27,545 bases of DNA from Azolla pinnata (lineage: Eukaryota; Streptophyta; Polypodiopsida; Salviniales; Salviniaceae). The DNA is taken from the NCBI GenBank assembly GCA_037176905.1, contig JBBBWG010022668.1, forward strand, positions 47,843 to 75,387, written 5' to 3'. Positions 1-9,711 of the stretch are shown in pieces. The notes beneath the pieces were generated by a model. That model saw only the letters and a list, made by a program, of their open reading frames with translations, did no database searches and was not told the DNA's origin. Positions within the stretch are counted from its first letter, which is position 1, and each line of letters starts with the position of its first letter. A program made the position numbers and the translations under genes.

Positions 1-306
1 GAAGGTCTGTCCTACAAACGACAAGAGTAATCGTCATATAAGAGAGATTATACAGGATTGTTTTACCACCACCTCCGGAAAACAAGTTTTACCTGTGACA
101 TTTACAACCCTTGGGAATGAGGGTTTAGATGATTGCATCCTGTGAATGATGTCCTCAAATATTTCATTAGAAATAGCTGATATGTCATCAAGGGCGTGGT
201 TGGAATAGTCAACAACATAATTTGCAGAATAGTACCAACTCTTTAACTTCCATCCACATGTCAAACTTTGACCATCCCAGATTCATCAGGCATGAAAGTT
301 CCACTT
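1..306. other. 3' flank of the PWR gene
   Basis: This stretch lies downstream of the inferred TAG stop (307-309) of the minus-strand PWR homologue and is most simply its 3' untranslated region or intergenic DNA. A minus-strand open frame at about 34-264 is present. It has a possible donor near 92 and an acceptor near 12, but no recognisable domain. It could be a 3'UTR intron or an exon of another transcript leaving the window; I do not call it a gene. Confidence 0.4.
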
Positions 307-3200
307 CTAGTCAGGAGTCGTGGTACATTTTTGAGTGCCACTCAAATCTGCTATATTCTCTTTTGATTGCTGTTGTGAGTGCTGCGGGTGTGAATAAATT
401 AACCCTGTTTCAAATGGTGAGACATTTCGGATCCTCCAGGACAAAGTTGTACAAGTGTCCTAGTTACTTTCCCTGTGTCAAGGAAAGCACTAGGATCCTT
501 TTGAAGAGCTTCCCATGAATGATTCAGAAACTCATCAGTTAACTTTCCACTACCTCCACCTGAATTTTGTAGACGCCATTCAGCCAGGGCAACCAAAGCA
601 TCGATGACGTGTGGCAATCCTCAAGATTTAACCAGCTCTCCATTGGGAACTGGCGAGAAGCTAGAGTATTCTTGTCCTTGGAGGGAGTTTTCAGCGAGCT
701 GTCAACCGGAGAAGTTTACTGAATCGGAATGGATACCCTTCTCAGTTTTCGTATAGGCAGAATTAGCTTTATCATCATGTAGAATACTTCCAACTCGATT
801 ATCTGCATGGGCTGTCTGAGTAGCAGGTTCTACAATTAATTGTTGATCCTGTTGCTCCAAATTATAATTCACAAGTGGTGTGCTCTGAAAAGTTGCATTT
901 TCAAGGTTCGGAGAATTGCTATTCCTGTGGTTAGTTGATTTGTGGGGGCTTGCGAACTTTACTGTCTCATTAACTTGAGGATTTGAAGGAGCAGGTTGCA
1001 GTTGCAGAGATTGGCCAAACAATTTAATATCAGCATTAGAAGTTGTGTACACCTGACGCACACAGCACAGAAGGTTCAGCCCTGGAACCTAATTGTGTGC
1101 ATCTCTTTATTCCTTCCAATTTGTGTCGATGATGTTGTTGTTCATTCATAAGAGGACAGGCCTGTTGAGGATCCATAGGGTGAAGTGGCAATCCCTGTTC
1201 AGTGAGGTGAGGGACAGCTAGTGACTTGGAATGTACCCCAGAATGTTCTGATTGGCACATTCCAAATTGCTGCATAGGTGATCTTTTAGCTTCAGACACA
1301 AATTGCATTACAATACCTTGACTCGAAGTTAAAAAAAGGTGATTCATAATTTGACACTTGACAATCTGATGATTCTGAGCATCAAAGAGATTATGTGCAG
1401 CTTCTTTCACTGCTACTGGAACATGAGGTGTATACTTCAATTGCAATTCTGAGTCAAATTTGTCCTGTAGCAGTTGTGATATAGGTGATAATGACCGATC
1501 CGATGGCAACTGTGTGCTGCAAACATGTTGGGGAAGATGCATAAGATTTGTATCCAGTCGAGCGATGGACTGTATCCCACAAGACTCATTAACCGTAGCC
1601 AATGATGGTTCCACAACTATCAACGACATAATTGGTTGCTGTGATGGCATACTCATGCATGGGAAATGCATATATGATAGCTGGACGTTATGAGTAGATA
1701 ATGGGCCTAACGCTGGAGTATTATATATCATTGATGGTGTGCCTGAAGTTGAAGATGTGTGGTCAAGCCCATTACTCTGAAAACTGTTTAGACTCCCTTT
1801 CAGGCTTCCATCATCAGATATAAGAGAAGCTTTCTCTGCAACATTTCTCACCCCAGGGGAATTGTTGGTGTTTGAATCAGAATCGTCAGCCTTTCTCTTG
1901 AATGAACTGGCCCTTCCATTGGCATTTAAAATCATCCCTTCAAAGCCCAAAGAAAGCTTTGCTTTAGAATTTTGGAAGTATGTCTTAATTTGAGTAAGAG
2001 ACTTAGCCGGCAAACTTTCTCGAAGACGTTCCCAATTCTTTCCGTGAGTCTTAAGAACATCAATAAAAATATCTTTTTCATGCTGACTCCACGATGTGGG
2101 TTCTCTTCTAGTTCGTACTTCAGTTCTTTTAGAACCTTTCTCTTTTGCTTGAGAGACCACTATAGAAGATATAGGAGGGGCCCCTATTGCTGATGGTGAT
2201 GAATCATCATGTGAAACTACCGCTGACCCTGTGTGAGGCCGTTTATTGAGCTTTGATGAACTAAGAGGTTCTTTCTTTACTTTGAGGAGTTCTGTCTTTA
2301 GCTGCAGATTTTCCTCGCAAACAAGACTTTTGCCTAAGGCACATTGATTCATTAGATTATCCACAATTGCAACAGAATTTTTATCTTTGGCCCCATTGAT
2401 ATTTGTATGACTTGACTCTTGCAACAGCTCTAAAGCATCAATCACAGATATATTTTCGCCCTCCAGCTTCCTTTTTGGCTTGTGCAATGCCTCATCATCA
2501 ACAGTTGAAAACATCTCAACCCTTCCATGATACTCTTGATGCTCTTCCATCTTGATACCTCTGTCGATTTTGAAAGTATCCTTAAAATTAGCTTTGCCTT
2601 CATGTGCACCTTGAATAGATGTCATATAATGCTCCACAAGCTGATCTAGACCTAATTGCTTACGGGCTTTGCTGAAGAATGACTTACATTGTCTCTGGCT
2701 TTTCGTGCCAATGTAGAAAGAAATTTTATGAAAATCTTTTCCAAACATAGGAAGAGCTTTCAAGTAAAGATCACGCTCTTCATCAGTCCACTGAGATTGA
2801 CGTTCTTCATAAAGCCACTTAAATGATCGATTGCTCCATTTACAGGACTTCTTGGATACTTTTTGTTCCCCACTGTAGCTATTGCCTGAGGTAGACAAGC
2901 TTGATGCTTGCTTGTTTGATGCTTGCTCTTTGTCAGCTCTCAGATAGGTTACTTTATCCTCTGACATAAGAATAACAAGGGAATCACATATCAAAATAGA
3001 AAAGAAGATGCATGAGTTATTCAGTCAATACTCCTGTTAACTTTTCCTTCAATTCAAAATACCAGATTACAGCAGATTTTTCAGAATAAATTAAGCTCAA
3101 GAAAAAGAAAGAGACAAAATAGCTTTAGGGAATCATTTACTAAACATTTTGGGGAAAACGATTATGAACACCTTACCTGAGGCCCCAGCTGGACTAGACA

Positions 3201-3234
<34 letters not shown>

Positions 3235-6200
3235 AACCAATGACAGACCTTCCAAACATGCATCATCCACATCGCACCGTTCACTGCTTGAAGTGGTAGC
3301 TGATAGATACAAAGCCCTTGATCGTAAATCTCTTTGTTTCTTCAGCAAATGCTTATGACGTATCTTCTGAAATTCCTCAGCCTTCTGGTTGAGATAATAG
3401 AACTGCACGCAATCAGCTACAGTTTTGTATTCAAGGAAAGCTGCAATGTTTCTTAAATTCTTCCCAAACAAAAGATACTTCTCAAGAAAAATTTTCTTTT
3501 CCTCTGCTGACCATGGATTCAAGGTCTTGCGTTCTTGTTCTGCAGCAATAGGATCATCGACTAATCCATTTTTTGTTTTAAAACAATTGAGGTTCATCTT
3601 ATCACATCTCATGGCCATAGGTGGCATTCTTAATAATTCCCTCTTTTTCTTGATTGGAAGTAACCCAAGAAGCTTTGTTCCTAAATATACATCACCTTCC
3701 ACAGTCACAGAACCTGAGGACGAAAACCATAACGCATGTCACATACATTGAGACTACATACTTCTCTAGTAAAGAATTTTTTGTAAATTTCGATATAGTA
3801 AAGGGAAATATTTAAGAATTGTGATTCCTTACCTGATGCAGTGGGATATTTCTGAAAAGAAGAAGCCTTACTGCCTTGTTGCTCAGGACTCCGGAAACAA
3901 GGATCGATATTGTAGTTTTTATTGGAGCTTCCTATTTTATGGAAGTTCCACAATTCTCTTTTTGCCAAGTATTTGACAATTAGAGCTCCTTCAGTAAATC
4001 TAGCATTCTCTTTTTCCTGATTGATCTTACATACCAGGATTTCCTTCTTCTTTTCATAGTTCTCAGAATTATATTTCCAAATCTCAGCTTCCTGAGGACT
4101 ACAATATACCTCAGTATGTGTGTGATTGATGTAAGCTGGGTAGAGATGAGATAAAGCAATAGCAATCTCTTGCGCTGTTACCTTATTTGAAAGTAGAATT
4201 TTAGAAATTCTATTTCCACTATTTACATCATAAAATGATGCTGGAGCCTCGTCATTTTCAGGCATTAAACATGGAGCATGAAAGGAATGTATACTCAACT
4301 CATTTGTCCTATTTTCTTCCTGAATCAACTCATTTTCAACTTGTTGACTATCCGTGGAGCATTTGATTGAATTATTTGTTGGATTTGCAGTTTCTTTAGT
4401 GGGTGTATCTCTATATCTTGAAGCAACCTTTTCAGGGGATGGCTGTCGAATAGAAGATAAAGAACAGCAGATGGACTCAGGAAGCTCAGTAGAGGAATCC
4501 ATCCCAAAACCATGAGGGCATGTGTCTGCAGTATGATTCTTTTTCTCGAGCTTTATGATCTTTTTCTCGGCTAGATGAATCTCAAGATCCACCTTTTCTA
4601 CATAATCGGTAATAAAGTCCTGCTCATTCTCAAGCTTGATTATCTCCTTCTCTACCAAATCTATTTCAAATTCCACTTTCTCGACATATTGAGTCAGGAT
4701 ATCTTTAGATAATGTTGAGGATGACGCCTTAATGCTCTCTGAAAAACATGGCACAGCATTAGAGGTAAATTCAGAAGTTGATAACAAAGACTCTAGATGC
4801 AAATCCTTTCAATTATTACCTAGTATTGTGCAGTACGAGGGGTCTTCGACAAAAGCTTCCATCAATTCCTTCATACTAGAGGATGCAATTGATTTCTTTG
4901 AAAGTGTAAGACAAGACTGCTCTTGTACACCCTCTTTATTTTTGGCCTCTGACAAAAGTCGTGGCAAAGGCGCCTGACATTGTTTGTATTGGATATTATA
5001 ATTTGTGGCATCTGAAAAAATGGGTGCAGGTGCAGCTTTTAGTACCCTATAAACGATATGTTTACCTAGAAAATCCTGTAACAATCTATTAGTATTTTTC
5101 ATGAATCAATAGAAATTTGAAGTTAGTGATTGGATCATGTAAAGCACTCTAGTCAATAATGACTTCAGCACTCTAATTCATCAGCAAATTGCTTAATCTT
5201 ATTAATATTATCAGCATGACTTAGTACAACATTGCTACAGCAAGGTGTTTGATTTGGGGAGATTGACTACGATTAATATCAATTTATCTGCATGAAATGG
5301 CCTAGAATGAGGTACTGCTATTTTACTTGTGTATGTCCCTAATATCCGGGTTAATACTCATTTGATGATGGAATAAACTTTCATTGTCATCAAAAGGACT
5401 GGCGCTTAACAACCATTCCCCAAATTATTTCTTTACCTGCAGTGACTGCCTGTTCGTCATTCCAATGGCTTTGATGATTATATACATATTTATTCTGCCT
5501 ACAGTGTCTTGAAATATCACAAATACCAGATGTATCCCCATCATGATTACATTCATCCGATTTCTTTTGAACTGATGGATCCTCCACAGACTTTTCCTTC
5601 TCATACTTTGCAAGGCCCTGACCCCATGTTAACCGAGGTCTTTTCTTCAAGTTTCCACCAATCTCGTCTCCATTGGATTCATCTTTCAGAGAAGTTGGAC
5701 TGCAAACATCATCCAGAGAAGGTGAAATGGACCCCAAAGCTCCTGATCTCACAACAAAACTCCCAACATCTTGCAGATAAGGTTTAGATGTATAAGTAGG
5801 CATCCATGTTGACAACAGACTGCTGCAAGTCCTTCCCCTACTCCCACATACACTTCGAGACTGATCCTTGTGAGCTCCCATCAAAACTACTTCTCTATTA
5901 CCTGCATGCCCATATCTATCAATCCTCCCTTCCAGCACCCCTTCTGCATCTATGTCCCAGTCATTTGTTGGATCGAGTTTTGGAAAATCACACACCTTTC
6001 TGCACAGATCTGACTGGCTCCACGAACATTCTCTGGAGCTTAGGTCACTATGCATCGATCCCTGCACAAAGCCTGAGCTATCGGATTTCAACGGTTCTCT
6101 CTCTCTTGTGCCAATATTCGCTGACTCATTATCAGTCGCACAGCAAGGGCTTGGATCATATGGTTGGCCTATGGAATTTCCTGGTGAACTGAGGACATCT

Positions 6201-8353
6201 CTGGAATAGATGTCATCTATATTTTTCATATGCTTCTCTGTGTCAAAACCACTACCTAAGACAGAAAAGCCATCATTTCTACTTTCAGATGGCAGTCCAT
6301 ACCTTCCACTTTCAACTGGGTTATGCCTTCCTGCAAAACCTGGAAAATACCACAAAAAAATTATTACGAAGCTTCCATTACAATAAACGCAAGAAATTTT
6401 CAACTAACAGCCTAAAAAGCATAGAGCATTTAAGCCCCTACTCGAATCTTTATACTAAGGTTTCGAGAAGCTGAAGGCATCTCTTCGGTTCTCAGAAGAT
6501 GATCCATGTCAACCTGTAAAAAGATACATGGCGATCCCAATAAACCATGAAGATTAAGAAACAAACTTTCCTCTCACAGCATAGACAAGCAATTCACAAA
6601 CATGAGCATCAAGCTCCTATTGATGTACTTCAAGTAGCTTCTAAGACTAAGATAAAATATCGGCATCTCTTCCATTTGAAAAGATAATCAAAGGATGAAC
6701 GAAGGGGTTTTCTTCTGCTATGTTCAATCTAAACAATCCCTACCTGATTCATACACAGACAAGATTGATTTTGAAAGTGTGTCGATGAAAAAGAATCTCA
6801 CCCAAATCAAAGCGGAACAAAAAAAAAACTTCGTGGCCTCAGGATTTAGGGTTCAGAGTTTAGGGTTTAGAATTTGTGCATTAGGGGTTTCCATGTAAAA
6901 TGCATTTTTCCCATCGGACATAAAATTGAAGACGGTTGTTCCTAGTAAACTCAGACAAGCAAGCAGGATAAGAAACAAATCAGGCAGCTAAAAATTTCAG
7001 AATAAAACCAAAAGCAGAAGTACAAGGACAATCAACAGACAATGATAAGAAAATGACCATAGAGGAAACGATGAGGTAAGAATATTGAATTCCTCCATGA
7101 ATCTTAACCACATACCAAAGTGAAACAAGAGATAAGGAAAAGAGGGTCATTTTTCATGATTCATGCAATCCGAAAATGAGCATGGTGAAGTCAACAAAAT
7201 CCATGATTTTTCCACAAATATTTAGATAATCAAGAGGTATATACGCAGTTCACCAGGTGAAGCAAAGATAAACAATGCACCAGAAAGTTGCCTTCGACAC
7301 AGCTGCCAAAACCAGTAGAGGAAAGCAGGTAAGTACCATAAAAGCAACAAACAATGGAAAAAGGTTTTGTTCTCCTGCAGAGATTTGGAACAGGAGTATA
7401 AACCAAATACAAGACATGGAGAGAAACCATGGCCATTGAAAAGATCAGTTTACAACAGAAAGAGACCGATGCTACCATGAAAGCAGGAGCGAAGAAGAAA
7501 GTCGGAAAACCAAACACAGCGAATGTCGTGAAATGCATGATCTTTCCTACACAAAAATCTGACAGAATAGAAAGCTGTAAAAGGCAATATATCCACCCAT
7601 ATAGCGGAACTGTAAATGAACAACAAAATAACATGGAGAAGGTGCAGGAAAGCAAAATATGATGTGAAGGAGAAACTGGGAGATCATGCTAATTCAAGAC
7701 TCACCAGACAGAGGAGAGATGCACAGAAAACTCGAAGCGGACGGAGAAACGAAAGAACAATGGAAAAAACAGCAGAAGAGACAGCAAATTCGGTCAAGAT
7801 AGAAGAGAATTGAATAAAAAAACACAACTTTTCTTCCATATGTCTCAACCAGAGCCAGCACAAAGAAGCAGAGCAAATACTGACTGAAGAAAAAAGACAG
7901 AACAGAACGCACATCGAGAAGGAGGGAGAGGGAGAGAGGAAGAAGAACAGCATAGATCAACAACCCACATTTGAGGTTGAGAAAGAACAGAAGCATCGAT
8001 GGAAAGGGAAGCAACAAAGTCGCCTACGAGGTCGAAGAAAGGCCTGTGTAGAGCTACAGAGGGGAGGGAAAGGAGGTTGAACCTGAAGCTCTTCGATTGT
8101 TGTTGGTATGCCCTGCGAGACTGGAAGAAGAGGACGAAGAAGAGGACGAAGAAGAGCACGAGCGGGGTCCGTTATCCGAGCTCCAGTCTTCCTTCTTCAG
8201 GGATTTGTGGCGCTCTCGTTCTGCACCGAACAACAACGGACGGCGGCCGAGCGCTTCTCTGCCATGTCCGGCAATGTCCCAGGCAGAGGAAGCGGAGACG
8301 GAGGAGGAGAAATCCGCGGGCGCCATGGAAGAAGAGTCCAGGATCACATGCAT
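307..8353 (-). CDS. PWR: POWERDRESS-like SANT-domain co-repressor (9 exons)
   Basis: This is a homologue of plant POWERDRESS, an NCoR/SMRT-like nuclear protein that in Arabidopsis works with histone deacetylase HDA9 to silence genes. Inferred exons (high to low): 8353-8083, 6339-5437, 5011-4820, 4738-3833, 3713-3177, 2960-1237, 1052-707, 619-468, 381-307. All joins keep frame and give about 1,701 aa, close to the Arabidopsis protein (about 1,650). Landmarks: a Ser-rich N-terminus; the family motif RPRLTWGQGLAKYEKEK near residue 325; a coiled coil near 470-520; SANT domains near 823-871 (NPWSAEEKKIFLEKY), 994-1044 (WTDEERDLYLKAL) and 1226-1272 (SWSQHEKDIFIDVL); an 11-Ala run between the first two; and the late motif DIKLFGQ near 1518. 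The first in-frame ATG (8353) has a weak context; the one at 8326 has G at +4 and may be used instead. The join 1237/1052 and the last two joins have the weakest splice signals. Confidence 0.85.
3202..3234 (-). repeat. GCA trinucleotide repeat encoding poly-Ala
   Basis: Eleven uninterrupted TGC units on the plus strand read as GCA (Ala) codons in exon 5 of the PWR homologue, between the first and second SANT domains. A pure trinucleotide run in coding sequence is prone to length change. Here it would only vary a linker. Confidence 0.9.
4524..4691 (-). repeat. 84-bp tandem duplication coding for a coiled coil
   Basis: Two adjacent 28-residue copies lie in exon 4 of the PWR homologue, one starting QYVEKVEFEIDLVEKEIIKL (4691-4608) and the next DYVEKVDLEIHLAEKKIIKL (4607-4524). 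Twenty-eight residues is exactly four heptads, so the duplication lengthens a predicted coiled coil without breaking its phase. The copies have diverged at the DNA level, so the event is not very recent. Confidence 0.85.
4739..4819 (-). other. 81-bp PWR intron hiding an in-frame stop
   Basis: The frames on both sides are the same, with one TGA (4809-4811) between them, so the locus can look like a nonsense mutation. The donor CTAG|GTAATA and the strong acceptor CATGTTTTTCAG remove the stop as a phase-1 intron and join ILE-SIKAS in frame. Confidence 0.8.
5012..5436 (-). other. 425-bp PWR intron
   Basis: The intron runs from donor TGCAG|GTAAAG to acceptor TTTTTTCAG and is phase 1, matching the neighbouring introns. 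No coding sequence or repeat is visible inside it. A second acceptor (TTACAG near 5070) is out of phase with the upstream exon. Confidence 0.75.
6340..8082 (-). other. 1.7-kb first intron of the PWR homologue
   Basis: Donor GCTTCAG|GTTCAA closes exon 1 and acceptor TATTTTCCAG opens exon 2; both are phase 1. An alternative in-phase acceptor nine bases downstream (TTTTGCAG) would drop three residues. The intron holds no recognisable exon. It contains a short telomere-type motif cluster at 6843-6870. One spot near 6515 (CTTTTTACAG followed by an ATG-containing open stretch) could be an alternative 5' exon, but its phase does not fit. Confidence 0.65.
6843..6870 (+). repeat. Degenerate TTTAGGG cluster
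   Basis: Three near-adjacent TTTAGGG units, one separated by an interrupting CAGAG, lie inside the first intron of the minus-strand PWR homologue. They resemble the Arabidopsis-type plant telomere unit. The run is too short to be a true telomere relic on its own. Confidence 0.7.
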
Positions 8354-8405
8354 GAGCAGCAGGTCGAGGATGGAAGCTTAGAAACATCCGCCGTTTCTGG
8401 AATTG

Positions 8406-8480
8406 AAAGCTGGATATGGAGGAGGAGGAGAAGAAGAAGAAGAAGGAGAAGGAGACGGAGAAGTAGAAGACGAAGAAGGG
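8406..8480 (+). repeat. GAA/GGA-rich purine tract
   Basis: This is an almost pure purine run of GGA, GAA and AGA units on the plus strand. It would be a pyrimidine-rich leader on the minus strand, just upstream of the PWR start. Related units continue into PWR exon 1 (about 8109-8160), where they encode a poly-Ser run. Confidence 0.85.
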
Positions 8481-8490
8481 GGGAAGGAAG

Positions 8491-8500
8491 CTAGGGTTTC
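8491..8500 (+). promoter_or_regulatory. Telo-box (CTAGGGTTTC)
   Basis: The motif contains the core of AAACCCTA in reverse. Telo-boxes of this form sit close to transcription starts of many plant housekeeping genes. Here it lies about 140 bp upstream of the PWR start codon. Confidence 0.5.
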
Positions 8501-8579
8501 GACGGAGAGCTCTTTCTTGCTCTGCTGCTGCTTCTGTTCCTTCCCTCGTGAAAAGATATGGTTCTCTTTCTTTCTTCAC

Positions 8580-8690
8580 AAAATCAGAAGAAGAAGAAGA
8601 AGACGAAGAAGAAGACGAAGAAGAAGAAAGAAGGAAGAAGAAGGAAGAAGAAGAACGCAGAAAGAAGGAAGAAGACGGAGAAGAGCTTTT
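8580..8690 (+). repeat. Second GAA/GAC-rich purine tract
   Basis: The tract is about 110 bases made mostly of GAA with interspersed GAC and GGAA units. It is the second long purine run in this promoter and gives spurious Glu/Lys/Arg or Ser-rich open frames on both strands. Confidence 0.85.
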
Positions 8691-8813
8691 GCATCTGCTG
8701 TTCTTCTTCCCCTTCTTCGGCATCGATCCGCACATCTGCATCTGCATTCTGCAGCTTGTCCCTGCTCTCGTTCGTGCCGCTGCAGATCCATTCTTTGTGC
8801 TCGCCCTGACACC

Positions 8814-8853
8814 ATCTCCATCTCCGTCTCCATCTCCATCTCCATCTCCATCT
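8814..8853 (+). repeat. CTCCAT hexamer repeat
   Basis: About six to seven copies of the hexamer CATCTC stand in tandem, one with a G substitution, upstream of the PPR gene. The repeat is non-coding as far as can be seen. Confidence 0.85.
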
Positions 8854-9010
8854 CCCTGGCCTTCCAAGAAAGGGTTTTGGCTCAAAGCTCCAGCGGAAAA
8901 TGCATGATGGGCGCTTCCTTCCAGAGCTCGTAGAGAGAAATCCCGATCTCGGGTTCTTCCTCCTTCCGTCTCCCGACGACTTGCTTGCATCCTCTCCTCC
9001 ATCTAAAGCC

Positions 9011-9036
9011 CGACGACGACGACGACGACGACGACG
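9011..9036 (+). repeat. CGA trinucleotide repeat before the PPR start
   Basis: About nine CGA units run directly into the ATG at 9037. They are in the expected 5' leader of the PPR mRNA. Confidence 0.85.
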
Positions 9037-9711
9037 ATGAATCCAGGAGCCGGGGCCAATGTGCGAGGAGAAGCTGAGGCCTTTTGCAAGCCTTCCCGCT
9101 TCAAGGGATGCGATTTACGCTCGGCTGCAAGAGTGTCACAGGCGGAAGGACATCGGCAATGGAAGGAGCCTGCATTCCCTCATGATCATGAACGGCCTAG
9201 ACAAGGCGGCCGCGTTAGGAGACCATCTCATACGCCTCTTCATGTCCTGCGGCACCTTGCTGGAAGCCAACATCGTGTTCTGCTCTCTGGCGAAGCCGAG
9301 CACGCACACATGGCAAGCCCTCATCTCGGGCCACACCCTTCAGCATCAGCACGGAATCTCCATCGATTTGTACCAGCACATGCGGCATGCTGGTGCATGC
9401 GCCGATCGATTCGTTCTCTCCTCGGCCTTGAAGGCCTGTTGTGCAGGAAAGAATGCATCACAAGGCAGATGCTTGCACGAAGACATCGTTTCGAAGGGCT
9501 TGGAGCCCGATGCAGTCCTCGGAAGCTCTTTGGTGGACATGTATGCGAAATGCGGGCATCTTGCCGATGCCCGTTCGGTGCTCGATTCTATGCCGGCCAA
9601 GAACGTGGTTGCGTGGGGTGCTATGATGGCAGGATATATGCGGCACGAAGAAAATGGTTTGCTTGCTCTAGAGCTTTTCGAATCGATGGAAGAACAAGGT
9701 GTTCAACCTGA
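9037..9711 (+). other. Overlapping upstream ORF (224 codons, out of frame)
   Basis: An ATG with A at -3 lies 22 bases before the PPR ATG in another frame and stays open for 224 codons inside the PPR gene. Its product is rich in Arg, Ser, His and Cys and matches no family I know; the high GC of the 5' part of the PPR gene may be why it stays open. If this ATG lies in the transcript it could reduce translation of the PPR protein. Confidence 0.35.

Larger units (their letters stand above)
8354..9058. promoter_or_regulatory. Divergent promoter between PWR and PPR genes
   Basis: About 700 bp separate the head-to-head starts of the PWR homologue (minus) and the PPR gene (plus), so both promoters and both 5' leaders must fit here. 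The stretch is dominated by simple repeats (listed separately) and one CTAGGGTTTC telo-box. No clear TATA box is seen for either gene. The open frames on both strands here are products of the low-complexity repeats. Confidence 0.6.

Noticed and set aside
34..264. Minus-strand open frame of 76 codons downstream of PWR
   Set aside because: It lies past the inferred PWR stop, has no domain and reads like 3'UTR or chance sequence, although a donor and acceptor pair exists near 92 and 12.
4809..4811. In-frame TGA in PWR suggesting a pseudogene
   Set aside because: It is removed by an 81-bp phase-1 intron with good splice signals, and the rest of the gene is intact over about 1,700 codons.
7230..8017. 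Hydrophobic minus-strand open frames resembling membrane proteins
   Set aside because: They are pyrimidine-rich antisense readings of intron 1 and the purine-rich leader; there is no family signature.
8403..9002. Long Arg/Glu- and Ser-rich open frames on both strands
   Set aside because: They come entirely from GAA, GAC and CTCCAT repeats, which stay open in many frames.
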